A DNA stretch of 64,000 nt from Stercorarius parasiticus. Its lineage: Eukaryota > Chordata > Aves > Charadriiformes > Stercorariidae. Location: assembly GCA_013396915.1 (NCBI GenBank), contig VWZL01006772.1:252259-316258 (forward strand), in the 5' to 3' direction. The position numbers and the translations under genes were made by a program. The notes below the pieces were generated by a model, which was not told the DNA's origin, did not search any database, and worked only from the letters and a program-made list of their open reading frames with translations. Below are positions 53,802-64,000 of the stretch, piece by piece (the stretch's first letter is position 1; the number at the start of each line of letters is the position of its first letter).

Positions 53802-55510
53802 AATTAAGAGAACAGAAAACCTCCAGCAACCTACTGCTGCAGCAGCCCTTATAGTGTTATACACAACACACAGGGCACAACAGTCCTGTGGTAAGAAATA
53901 CAATGCAAAACCATAATAAAAGAACCTTAAATAAACAAACTGACATAAGGGTTCTTCATGATATAATCAAGCCCCACTACGAAGTAAGTCTTTTTTCTTT
54001 ATTTTAAAATAGTTTGATAGTAGAGAAGGCTAGGAATGACAACTGCTTTCACACTCATGTGACAGAAGCCAACAGTTGGACTCAGCATCATAAGATGTTC
54101 ATCATTTTGGCCAAGACAGACACAGTGCCTCCCCTAAAGTAGCTACATGTACTATGGTCACAATAAAAGAAAAGTGAACTCAGCACTTTAAAAAAAAAAT
54201 CTGTGAAATTCACAGTAGCAAAAAAAAAAACCCAAACAAAAACAAACAGGCTCACTCATCAGAAGAGCTGAAGCAATCTTGCTTGCAAACTAACGAGCAA
54301 ACACAACATACTGTAGTGAAGAAACCCAAAAGCCATTAGAAACATCTGCTGTTCAAAATTTGAGCTTACAGTTCTTTTCAGAGGGGAAGAACATAGAACA
54401 TCCAGCCAATGATGCTCATGAAAAGAAGTGTCAGGGAAACAACTCCAGTTTGCACAGAAACATAACAGCACATCCAGGCAGGTACAGAAGAACTACATTT
54501 CAGAATGTGAATGCTGATTTTAGGTACTGAATAACCAGCATATTTCATTTTGATAAGAGCCATTTCAACATTTTTTAGTCCAAGAAACAAGGTCTCTTTG
54601 ATAAGCTCCATTTGAACTACTTTGAAACAGCTATTAAAATTTAGGTCACATATCAGAAAGCCTTGCCAGAATCAAACATATTATGCTTTGGGGAGCTTCT
54701 CTTGTATTCAAAAGAGGAATCACACCATCAGTACTGTTAGCCATTAGAAGATAATGCTTTTGGAACGTAGAATTTTTGACATATTAAATAATTTCAATTA
54801 TGTGGTAAACTCCTACACTACATCATGAAAATAGCCTATCTAATTAATGTTACTTTGATACTAAGTTTTAAATTTCCTTCAGATTTAGAATACTAGAGAT
54901 CTTACAAGTGACACTTTGTCTGATGACATCATTACTACAGTATCACCAGAAATAAGTTTACTGACTTCTCTAGAGCGGTCACAATACCCACAAAATGGTA
55001 TCAAGACTAATACCATAACTAATTCGTTCCCCACAAAGTGCAGATGACAAACATGAGGGACACTTCCAACCACAATTACTTTGATGGTTTCTTTCAGACA
55101 GGTAAGAGAGGAGGAAGAACAATGTCACTGACAGTACTATTGCTGTGACAGGAAGAGACGGTGGGAAAATTCAGTGTCATAATGGTTTATGCTAATACAA
55201 GGATAAAGATTCAACTATTATGGTAATGTAGATCTAAACTGTACTTTATTAGATAAACGTACAGGCAACCAATACGCAAACATGTAAAATGTCTTCACAG
55301 AAAGATCATTTCTCTACTGTAGCCTAAGCTGGACAGGGTCACAAATTAAATCTACAGAACCAAGACTACATAGTTCATTTCTTCTGTAAGCACAAAGGAT
55401 TAAAAACATGCCAATATTTTCAGATGGATAAAATATATTCTAGTGAAAAGTTGGGGAGGGAATTTTTAAGAAATTGGTAGTATGAAAATACACATTCATT
55501 CCAGGCTTAC

Positions 55511-55618
55511 CTGAATTCTCTACAGAGGAGAGGATATATGAGGCGTTTGTATGCATCCTCTACTGAATTCCGCAATATCCTCATTAATTCTGGTTTTAAG
55601 AATTGTTTTGGTCTCCAT
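55511..55618 (-). CDS. SRBD1: SRBD1 internal exon: helical segment before YqgF domain
   Basis: Internal exon of 108 nt with a strong acceptor (ttcttttgcag) and a strong donor (TTCAG then gtaagc). It begins with one base that completes the Arg codon from 60148-60251 and ends with AG, completed by the next exon. It encodes 35 full codons beginning [15 protein letters not shown] and ending PLLCREF. In bacterial Tex this place is held by charged helices running into the YqgF domain, consistent with a helical linker here. The phase agrees with both neighbours, and no other reading frame is open through the exon. Confidence 0.92.
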
Positions 55619-56493
55619 CTGCAAAAGAACAGAAAAAGAAAAATCAAAAAATACTTTAAGAACATATGCAAATAGTCAGATAAAAAGGAAATTTTCAACA
55701 AAAGACTTCTACTTTGAGTGTAATGTCCTATAAAATGCAGAATTACTACAATAACTAGGCAGCGAAATTATAGCTTCAAATGTAAATGGAATGAAAAATT
55801 TGCTCATGGTTCTGCTATCAAACATGGGACAAGGCCTATCCCTTTTTTTGTGTTAGGTATTAGAATGCAATCATATTTTATCTTTTAAATAAAATAGTTT
55901 AAAAATGTTACTCTTCACTTCAAGAAGTCAAAGCTTACCACATCTGAATGAAGAAATTGGTTCCATATTACCATTAGTGTTGCATTATTTGCTATTCATT
56001 TATACATAAAAAAGTGACTAAATATCCTCTGTGTCACTGCAGAGCTATTGATGTAAGGCAACAGCTTCCATACAGAAATTTAAGAGCTAAACTGATGCCA
56101 ACTAATGAAACCCAATTCAAATGTCATTTGGAATGGTTTGAGTATCTCTATTCAAACTCAAAATGAAATCTATCAATTTTGCAGTAGTCCTTAAGCTACA
56201 AGTAACAAACAATTTGGAAATGATTTTTTTTCTGTTTTACTTGTTGCTGATATATTTAAAGTGTAAATGATATTTTAGAAAAAGGGAAAAAAAAAACAAC
56301 CAACAATACCAAACAAAGACAAGACTATTTACCAACTTTTTCTAAGCCAAACTCTTTGGAGCATTCTCTTTCCTAAGGAGACTGTGCACAGCAGTCATAG
56401 CTGTAATGATGATTACTTCAAATTTTGTCTTAAAATACATCTCAGTTTCAGAGATGTGTTTTAGAGAATCTCCCCAGCACAGAGATCTTTTTT

Positions 56494-56501
56494 NNNNNNN
56501 N
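56494..56501. other. Assembly gap (eight N)
   Basis: Eight undetermined bases between T runs, ten bases before a 19-G run. Probably a site where sequencing or polishing failed. Confidence 0.95.
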
Positions 56502-56511
56502 TTTGTTTGGT

Positions 56512-56530
56512 GGGGGGGGGGGGGGGGGGG
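56512..56530. repeat. Poly-G run
   Basis: Nineteen G in a row, able in principle to form G-quadruplexes. The length is doubtful because it adjoins the N gap. Confidence 0.8.
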
Positions 56531-59500
56531 AAGTGGGCAATATTACTGGTGGGGAAGGGAGGGAAGTCCTTGAACAAGCAAAACTGACTCACTGACATCA
56601 TCCACCCAATGAGAAGGGAGAAAGATTGAGGAGATGCAGCCAGATGTTATACTCAAACAGAAGTAAAGACTATGAACATTTTCTATTACAGTCCACCTGT
56701 TTTATATTTCTTTTTAAAATACTGGTAGCGTTCAGAGAGTTTTCTTCATTTTGCGTATTTTTTTACATGCCTGGGTCCCTAACTGCAAAGTGAGATACAT
56801 ACATGTCTGGGTAAGTTTTTTAAGTTTTTTTTTTTACTTGTTTGGTTGGGTTTTTTTAAAATGCAACATCATAGAAGTATGGCCATTTGATCATGTGTCC
56901 AGGTACAGGCCGAGGCAAATACAGGACTGAATTTTACTTTTGACTTCATTTACTTGCACTCACTCAGAAAATACTGAAAATCTTAAATTGCTCCTACCCA
57001 GACAGCTTTTAAGTTGTTTAATGGGATCTACAATTTCCTGAAACAGCTTTTCCAAGTGTCTGTGCATATAATAGTTGAAAAATGTGTGATCGAGTCAACA
57101 CTGCATTAACACAGGCAGACATGGGAGCGGAATTGAGTTTACCATTTAGTTTTACAACATCCAGAGTTGTGAGTGCTTAGCCACATGACCTCATCACTTG
57201 GCTAACAGTTTTTGCAAATAGTTCTATTATACTTATTTGTAACTAGAGACTCTTTTCCATACCTATATAAAACTGGCAAAGGCTTTAAACCCTCTTATTG
57301 CCATCCAATTCTATAAACATGAAGTTTTTACAGGTGGCAAGTATGACTACACTCCCCCAGAAAGTATCCTCAGCACAAATAAGAATGAATTTGGAAACCT
57401 GGCAGCTGTTTCCCGCTCCTCTCTTCCATCCATTAAAACTAGTTAGTAAACCTTTCCTCTGTAAATACGTTATCACAGCAGATATTTTTATTACCTGCCT
57501 ATATAAATAAACATTATTTAGGCAGCATTCTATTAGAAATTGCTACAAATGCAAAAATGTCCAAACAGTAAGTTCAATCAAATGCAAATACTGCATTTTA
57601 ATCATTCCAATACTTCATGAGAAAAGTGAAAAATCCACTTTGCTGCAAAAACCAAAGCAAAAGCATGTGTGTATATTTTTAAAGATCATCGCAGCCTAGT
57701 TAAGCTTCCCTCCAAGAACAGATTTTTCTTGATTATTTAATCAAGAGCTGACTTTTGAAGCCCTTTAAATGAAGCCCTATTTAGAAAAACTCCATATAAA
57801 TAATATCATCTTACTCTGCCCATCAGCTCTCCACGTGCATGAGCTCAGAACAGGGACCACCATAAGCATGGCTTAGACTACTGATACATGTCAGATGGTG
57901 AAACCATACATCAACAGAATTAACACAGAACCACTAGTATTAATTAACAACTGTTCCAGGAAGAGCACAGCTAGGCTTTTAGACCTGACGCACAAAAAGC
58001 GGAGCTTTGTTTTCCTCCAAGACATTATATGAAACTTGTACCAAGCTGGTAACCACAGACAGAGCATACCTTTAAGGCCTGTACCATGGACTTTACATAA
58101 GATTTGAGAATTTTGTCTGGAAACTGAAAAAAGATTGTCAAACATTGAACTTAACTTTCAAGGCTGCAATCCCACTTCAGAACCAAAGCTCACCCTCTCC
58201 CCAGGAAAAACTCCATGCCGTCTTTACACTCAAAGCCAGCTAAGCAGCCCCTCTCTGCTGTTTCGCATTGATCCTTTTTCCGTCTCCCACTTCACAACTA
58301 AGTCTCTGGGATCACTTCAGTTCTAGTGTTAAGGGATCCAGGTTCACCGTCAAACCAGAGATGCCGTCTTCTAGGGAAAAGTACAGTCCATAGGGCCAGG
58401 CATAAGGATATTCCTGAGTTTTCAGCACAAAACTGAATTTCAAGGAAATGTGGATGCTTCTACAGGCTAACTATTCTTGCCTTGCAAAGAAAATACAGTC
58501 ATCTTAGAGAGCATCTACATAGAGCTCAATGCAAGAATGAAGAACTCTAGTCTCCCAAACCCCCCTTCTATTGCAGGGGCCTTTAATGCTAAAAAATTTG
58601 CCTCAGAAGAACACATAAAGGTCAGCATATTTGCTGCTAATTCAATAGGCAGCAGGTGATACTATTTTGTGTCTAGAATACTGGCCAAACTGTGTAACAA
58701 CATGACGTTTCTGGTTCTGCAACTGATTTCGTGTGTGACCTTCAGTAAATTAGTTAATACCTTTGCAAAGTTGTGAATCCTTGCCTCAAACAAAAGTTCT
58801 TAACCTTCTGCTCTCCCCTGTAAATCGATGCAATGAAAATAATGCAACTCCCACCCTTGGACAATCATTTCCAAGCTTGCAGGGCAGAATACACATCTAC
58901 TATTTGTCAATTCAATAATACAGTTGTCAATCTGTCCCAGATGTTAATGCACCAAGATCTACTAAAATTATTCCTTCTGAAGTTTTCTGATGGTGGAGGA
59001 GTTGTCCTTAAATAGTAAAGAGCCATAAGCATATATAGCCTCATGAATGCTAAGTATTAATAAGTAGTTCCGTTTCCAAGGTCAATAGTCTTTTTATCTC
59101 AGGATGATTCACAAAAGTGTAATCAACCAAAAATATCTCCATTTACATCCCACTTTCATTTGTGTAGCAGTGACAAGCTGTTCCATTATCCGTGGCTAAC
59201 AGTGCTTCCAAATTCTATCATAGACGCAGTAAAAGCAAGACTGACAGATAGGTTCTGCCTACAGAATATACATCTTGGCAGGAGGACAGAAATTACATTA
59301 CAGGTATTAAAATTAGAACGAAACTTAGGAGCGTTTATTAGTCCTGATACTTTCCTGGACAAAAAAAAGTTTCTTACTGTTAGTGCTAGATCATATTATG
59401 TCATCTGGCCAAACAATGTTTTGACTCTTTCAGAGGCTTCAGTGTTGGAAGCAGAGCTATTAAATTTCTACAGTGAAAAGGAACATTTTTACCGCATCCA

Positions 59501-60147
59501 TTTCTTAGACTTGGTGTGGAAGAAAGATACATACTAAAGCAGTATCACAGTATAAAATTTCTTTTGGTTATTCAACTTTAGGATGCAAAGGTAGGAGTTT
59601 CTAAGACATCCACAGAACAATGACAAATATCTCAAATGATTGAGAAAGAGAAATATGTCTTTTATACTTGCAAGGAAGATGCACAGTTTGAATCACAACA
59701 TTCTTCAACAGAAGACATCAAAGTGCAGTTTCCAAGAAAAAGACTGACAGAGATATTGCACAAAGTGACATATATTTAACCTAAACTTTTGCAAAAACCC
59801 CTCAAAATTATGCAACACTAAACATCTCACTACAGGCTTAAAAGAAGCTACTTGTAAGAGCAAATCAGTAAGAAATAAAAGAATCACTCAGAATTTTTAA
59901 AAATTCAATTGCTTGAAGAATGGTGCTAGAACTCCCTGAATACGGCCAAAGGCATGATCTTTTCAGTATAACACTACAGCAGTTGGAAATACAGAATCAG
60001 AATTATCCACTTGCTAATTTCATCTAATCTAATAATTATTCATTTAAATTGTTCTCTTAATGTAACGAGACACATGAGGTACTTTTCAGTATGCAGCTGT
60101 CTATAGAAAAAAAAAAGATTTCTGTAAGAATATGTATCCATGCAGAC

Positions 60148-60251
60148 CTTTCATTGACACACCACCAACAGAATTCATTTTTCACCCCGTCAGGAATGTT
60201 GACCTTCACTGTCAGGATCTTCAGATTTTCCCCTCGGTTAATGGCCAGAAT
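60148..60251 (-). CDS. SRBD1: SRBD1 internal exon (first in window): pre-YqgF segment
   Basis: Internal coding exon of 104 nt. On the minus strand a pyrimidine-rich acceptor ending tttgcactcag precedes ATT CTG GCC, and the exon ends GAAAG before gtctgc. It starts in phase 0 and leaves two bases (AG), which join with the A of the next exon to make Arg. It encodes 34 residues starting [17 protein letters not shown] and ending [10 protein letters not shown]. This matches the SRBD1/Tex family segment before the nuclease-like domain; bacterial Tex has a comparable 'L-x-x-x-RG-x-N' stretch. SRBD1 is a Tex/SPT6-related protein with a C-terminal S1 RNA-binding domain and a poorly defined cellular role. 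The donor is weaker than the others (C at +3, T at +4). The preceding exon was not found in the window. Confidence 0.9.
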
Positions 60252-61921
60252 CTGAGTGCAAACATAAATGGCAGAGACAGATGACACACAAAATATCCAA
60301 AAGATAAACTTATCAACATTTGTGTACGCGCTTGCTTGACGTTCTGTAGCAAATCATGATGGTGGTACAGTAAATCAGTTCACAAAGTACTAGCATGTAC
60401 AGATAATACCCACAATTTAAACACAGATTAAATCATGCCATGGCATAACAAATCATACATTTTTCCTGGAGTCTGCAATCTCAAGATCCAGTTTATCTTA
60501 AACACACTTATAATACAAGTCAGCATGAATTTAGTCGGTGGAACAATCTTGTTTAATAACCCAAATTAAAACTCAAGAAATGAATTGAAAAGCAATTGTA
60601 ATCAGAAATAGAGATCAAAAAGGGAAAAAGCTACTCCTAAGCTTCAGGCTTTATTTTGCTTCCCAAGATCAATCCAAATTTAAAATTAATTATAGATCAG
60701 CATGTGTGACACAAAGGAAATCAGTCTAATTTAAAAGAGGATGAATTTTTAAGTTATTCACACCTAGTTCATAAATAGCTGAAAATATTGTAGATACACT
60801 CTTTATGTTAATACTCATGCTCCAGCCTTAAAATGTATGCGCATTTTTCTGGTAGGGCCTGGTGTACACAACTGCATATTCATGATGTAAAGCTAAATCT
60901 GTTTGCACATGTGCTAACTGCACACAGAGTTCTATTTTAAATGGAAGTTTGTGGCTCTGCATTTAAATCTAGGATCAGAATACGAGTGCTGGATCCTGGA
61001 GGATGCTGGTGGGTATCTACTAGCCTAACCTTTCTATGAAGATGATGAGTGTTCACCTGAAGTAATCCTTATAGCATTTATTAACAAAACTCACTGGTCA
61101 AGGGATTTTAGAAACAACAGCTAGAAGCAGCTACAAATAAAAACCACATGTTTTTAGATTTCATTTTCCCTTCCAAAATACTTTAAAGCGCAACAATAAA
61201 AAAACCTGCTAGAAGTTGACATTCCTGTATGACTACACATGTTGCTGTATGTAGCAGGCCCTGAGCACTGTCACAACAGAGCGTTCTGTGTCAATCATGA
61301 ACTTTAATTCAATCACTAGTTAACTCAGACATGTCACATATGTTAAATACAATGGTTTAAAATGACTCCAGGACATAGTACCAATTTATATTCCTCAGCC
61401 TTACTGCTCCTGTGACATACCAGGCCTGACATATCATTGAACAACAAAGCTAATAATAAAGATTGCATGTGAAATATTATAGCATCTGGTACCTTGACTG
61501 CCAAAGCAAATGTTTTCATGTAGAGATTAGAAAGACACATTTTAACAAATCGAATGCTTTCATGTTTATTCTGATTTTATTTTTTTTAAAAAAAGAGAAA
61601 GTTAAATGTCAAGCTAAACTGAAATCAAAATGATGCTCACAACAGAGAATGTATCTGATAGAATTATAATGTCATCATTCAGCACGCTGTTAGAGGGGTC
61701 AATATTTGCATCACATTTTGTTTCCTGGCACTCTGTCTGCAGAATGTGTCAGTCACCTGAACTTAAACCAGCTGTATTGCAGTCACTAATATTTTTTTAC
61801 ATTTTTATTCTTAAACAATCTGCCTATTCTGTTCTGTGACATGCGTTCAGAGAAGAACTATCATACAAGAAATGTTCAATTAAGAAAGTAATTACTGAAT
61901 TTCTCCCCTAAGCTAATAAAT

Positions 61922-62020
61922 GTGGGGGGTTTGGGGGCTTTTTTGGGTTTGTTTGTTGTTGTTTTTTTTTTTTGGTTTTGGTTTTTTTTTTGTTTTTTTT
62001 TGTTTGTTTTTTTTTTTTTT
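61922..62020. repeat. Long G/T-rich low-complexity tract
   Basis: About 100 bases almost only G and T: G runs of three to six at the low-coordinate end pass into GTTT repeats and then long T runs. An open frame through it is a by-product of composition. Confidence 0.9.
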
Positions 62021-63595
62021 AAGTAACAGGTTCAAATACAGCTATTCTAGAAACAAAGTAAGCTTTTTTCATGCAAGGGGAAGGGTTAATAAAAACAACA
62101 CACATTTTTAAGAGAAAGCAGGAACAATAATTAGATCTAGTCACAAGACATATCAAACCTTATTCTGTTTATCAGAGAAATACAACATCCTTCATTTTGC
62201 ACAGCTCTCCTCCATCTTCCAGATTTACTTAAACTCACTGAATAAGTTTTGTATATTTTGCCAAGGACTTTGATTTCCAATTCCTTTTTAAGTATGAGAT
62301 TGAAAATAGAGCACTTGCCTTAAACATTACACTTTATTCATGAATTCTTTTCCTCCCACCAATTCAGTCATCTCCAAATAGAGAAAAGCAACCCCTAGGC
62401 ATACACAAACACTGAACTGTTTACAATCAGTCAAAAAATCCTTGAAAGACTTCTTTTCCTTAGTTATTATAGTGCTGGCATAGCTACCCAACTACATCCT
62501 AAGAGTCCAGTCAGGTTCTCCTTGCTGCCAAAGGAAGGAACTGTGGTTGAACCTCCCGACAGCAAAATGTTCCAGCTGTAAACACACACAGGTATCCCAC
62601 CATGTCAAAATCTGGAGTCAGGCTTTTTAAACAAAAGCGGTTTTTTTCCTCATTTCAGGTTCAGTATTTTAACTTTTACAGTCAAACAACCCGACTCCAT
62701 GCCAGTCCTGATTATTTCATGGCACGTCTCAACATACAAAGTGACAATGGCACAGAAAGGAACCCAGAACTACAGCGTGTGCAATGGCAGCTGCAGAACC
62801 GTGCTGCAGCTTTCTGCGCCCCGGTTCACCTTGCAGCAATACATGCTGCAAGGCACGCTCGTGGCTACAAATGCTTTGGTCATAGAGGCACAGGTTACTC
62901 TCTTATAGATAACATGCTAGTTTACTGTCCATCGCCTTTACTTACATGTAAGCTGGAGCAGAGTTGGGTTAGAGCAGGTACACAGACCTTTAAGATTACT
63001 AGCACTTCCATGCTCCGGTGATGACCAGTTTCAGTGTAGCATTTTATGGAATCCTTTATTTGCAAATCTGCAAAGAGGTGATTTAAAGCTGACTTCTACT
63101 TTTGCCTCCAGCTAAATGCATTGAGAACACTTGCCTGTGCATGGTCACCAAAGCGGTAGCTTCAAAAAAGTGAATTTTGCAAGTGTTCTTCAAACACAGC
63201 AATTTAACCTGCAGTTCTGGGGGATCAGTAAATTTTATAAATTCCTCTGAGTTTCAGGCTTCCCTATGTCTTTTTTAGGTATAAGCTTCTTTTAAAAATG
63301 CTGAACCAAACCAGCGAATTTCTTCACTTTAAGACATCTACACCTCTCTCGAAGCACATTCAAGAACACATTTTTAACCAGCTTTTTGAATACATAACAG
63401 TAGTATTTCTTCCAAGCCTTAAATGAAGGAGAAACTAAGGACTTTTAGGTATTAAAAGGGATGGTTATAACCCAAGAAAACAAAAGAGGAAAAAAATGGT
63501 CATTTGCCCTAAGGCAGGGCAATTAGGTCACGTAATAAAGAAATTGAAAGTTATAAGAAGACTTTCAAAAGTACAATACCAGAGTTTACCTTAAG

Positions 63596-63627
63596 GAAGC
63601 AATGGCAGATAGAAGCAATGGCAGATA
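63596..63627. repeat. 16-bp tandem duplication
   Basis: gaagcaatggcagata occurs twice in direct succession with no mismatch. Confidence 0.9.
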
Positions 63628-64000
63628 AAGAAAACACTTTTTCTTTCCTTATTTCATCACCCAAACACAAAAGGGACACAAAGAAAGGAACTGGAAAATT
63701 AACAAAGAACCCAAAATCAACAGAAATGAGAAGTTACGGTATTTTTATGAAGCAGGGAATTCTGCAATCCACACGTCAGACATGATGATAAAATACATTT
63801 TTTTCCTCAACTAGTACAAAAGAACCCGACATAGCTTGGGCCCTGAAATCTCATCTGAAGCACAAACAACTCAGATTTTTTTTAGATTCATAACAGAGAA
63901 ATATTCAATGTGTTAGAATAGGGAATAGCAGTAACATACAGACGAAAGACAACACATAAGAGTGAAAAAACATCCCGTGATTACAGGACTACCAGCTGCA

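Larger units (their letters stand above)
49265..55510 (-). other. SRBD1: SRBD1 intron, 6.2 kb
   Basis: Contains the ancient CR1 copy (about 51010-51785) and a G/T-rich low-complexity tract (53718-53801). The rest is unique AT-rich sequence with short chance open frames only. Confidence 0.8.
55619..60147 (-). other. SRBD1: SRBD1 intron, 4.5 kb
   Basis: Unique AT-rich sequence with an unresolved assembly spot: eight N at 56494-56501 followed by a run of 19 G at 56512-56530. An open frame of 125 codons on the plus strand at 59160-59537 is unlike any protein I know and has no support as a gene. Confidence 0.8.
60252..64000 (-). other. SRBD1: SRBD1 intron (5' part cut by window edge)
   Basis: Non-coding sequence upstream of the first exon in the window. 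It carries a long G/T-rich tract (61922-62020) and a 16-bp perfect tandem duplication (63596-63627). I looked for a phase-0 donor preceded by an SRBD1-like peptide and found none, so the preceding exon lies beyond 64000 or was missed. Confidence 0.7.

Noticed and set aside
59160..59537. Plus-strand open frame of 125 codons
   Set aside because: The protein is not recognised and there are no supporting promoter or poly(A) signals. An uncharacterised transcript is possible but unsupported.
61920..62111. Open frame encoding a Phe/Gly/Val-rich peptide
   Set aside because: A direct product of the G/T-rich low-complexity tract.
62602..63021. Plus-strand open frame of 139 codons
   Set aside because: No recognisable domain or protein similarity, and it lies antisense within an intron; such lengths arise by chance in 64 kb.
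63570..63640. Possible upstream SRBD1 exon ending CTTAAG/gtaaac on the minus strand
   Set aside because: The sequence before it is the 16-bp tandem duplication, the phase-0 reading does not resemble SRBD1, and no good acceptor delimits an exon.

Overview
This is AT-rich vertebrate DNA, almost certainly from a bird. Three copies of the CR1 LINE family support this: a clear copy at 6981-7408, a fragment at 32031-32169 and a much older one near 51010-51785. There are no operons, bacterial signals, CRISPR arrays or intact viral or transposon genes, and most open reading frames in the window are chance runs in intron sequence.

One gene explains all the coding signal. Seven short exons on the minus strand (60148-60251, 55511-55618, 49107-49264, 47815-47905, 46663-46770, 19459-19550 and 5316-5398, in transcription order) have consensus splice sites. 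Their phases match at all six junctions and they read as one continuous 248-residue stretch. The encoded protein is recognisably SRBD1 (S1 RNA-binding domain-containing protein 1), the animal relative of bacterial Tex and of eukaryotic SPT6. The window holds the middle of the protein: the end of the N-terminal helical part and most or all of the YqgF/RNase H-like domain, up to the start of the following helix-hairpin-helix part. The 5' exons lie beyond position 64000. The 3' exons (rest of the HhH region and the S1 domain) lie before position 1; I searched both flanks by eye and found none of them.

Layout by region: 1-5315 downstream intron; 5316-5398 exon; 5399-19458 intron of 14 kb with the best CR1 copy and two conserved-looking non-coding blocks; 19459-19550 exon; 19551-46662 intron of 27 kb with a CR1 fragment, a possible old hAT end, a CTCF-like motif and the most enhancer-like block (about 26880-27260); 46663-49264 a tight cluster of three exons; 49265-55510 intron with the ancient CR1; 55511-55618 exon; 55619-60147 intron with an 8-N gap beside a 19-G run; 60148-60251 exon; 60252-64000 upstream intron with a long G/T-rich tract.

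I did not find a new biological system. The items most worth checking are an in-frame tandem splice donor at the 47815-47905 exon, the intronic enhancer candidates (SRBD1 lies near the SIX3/SIX2 developmental genes in vertebrate genomes), and a few perfect palindromes.
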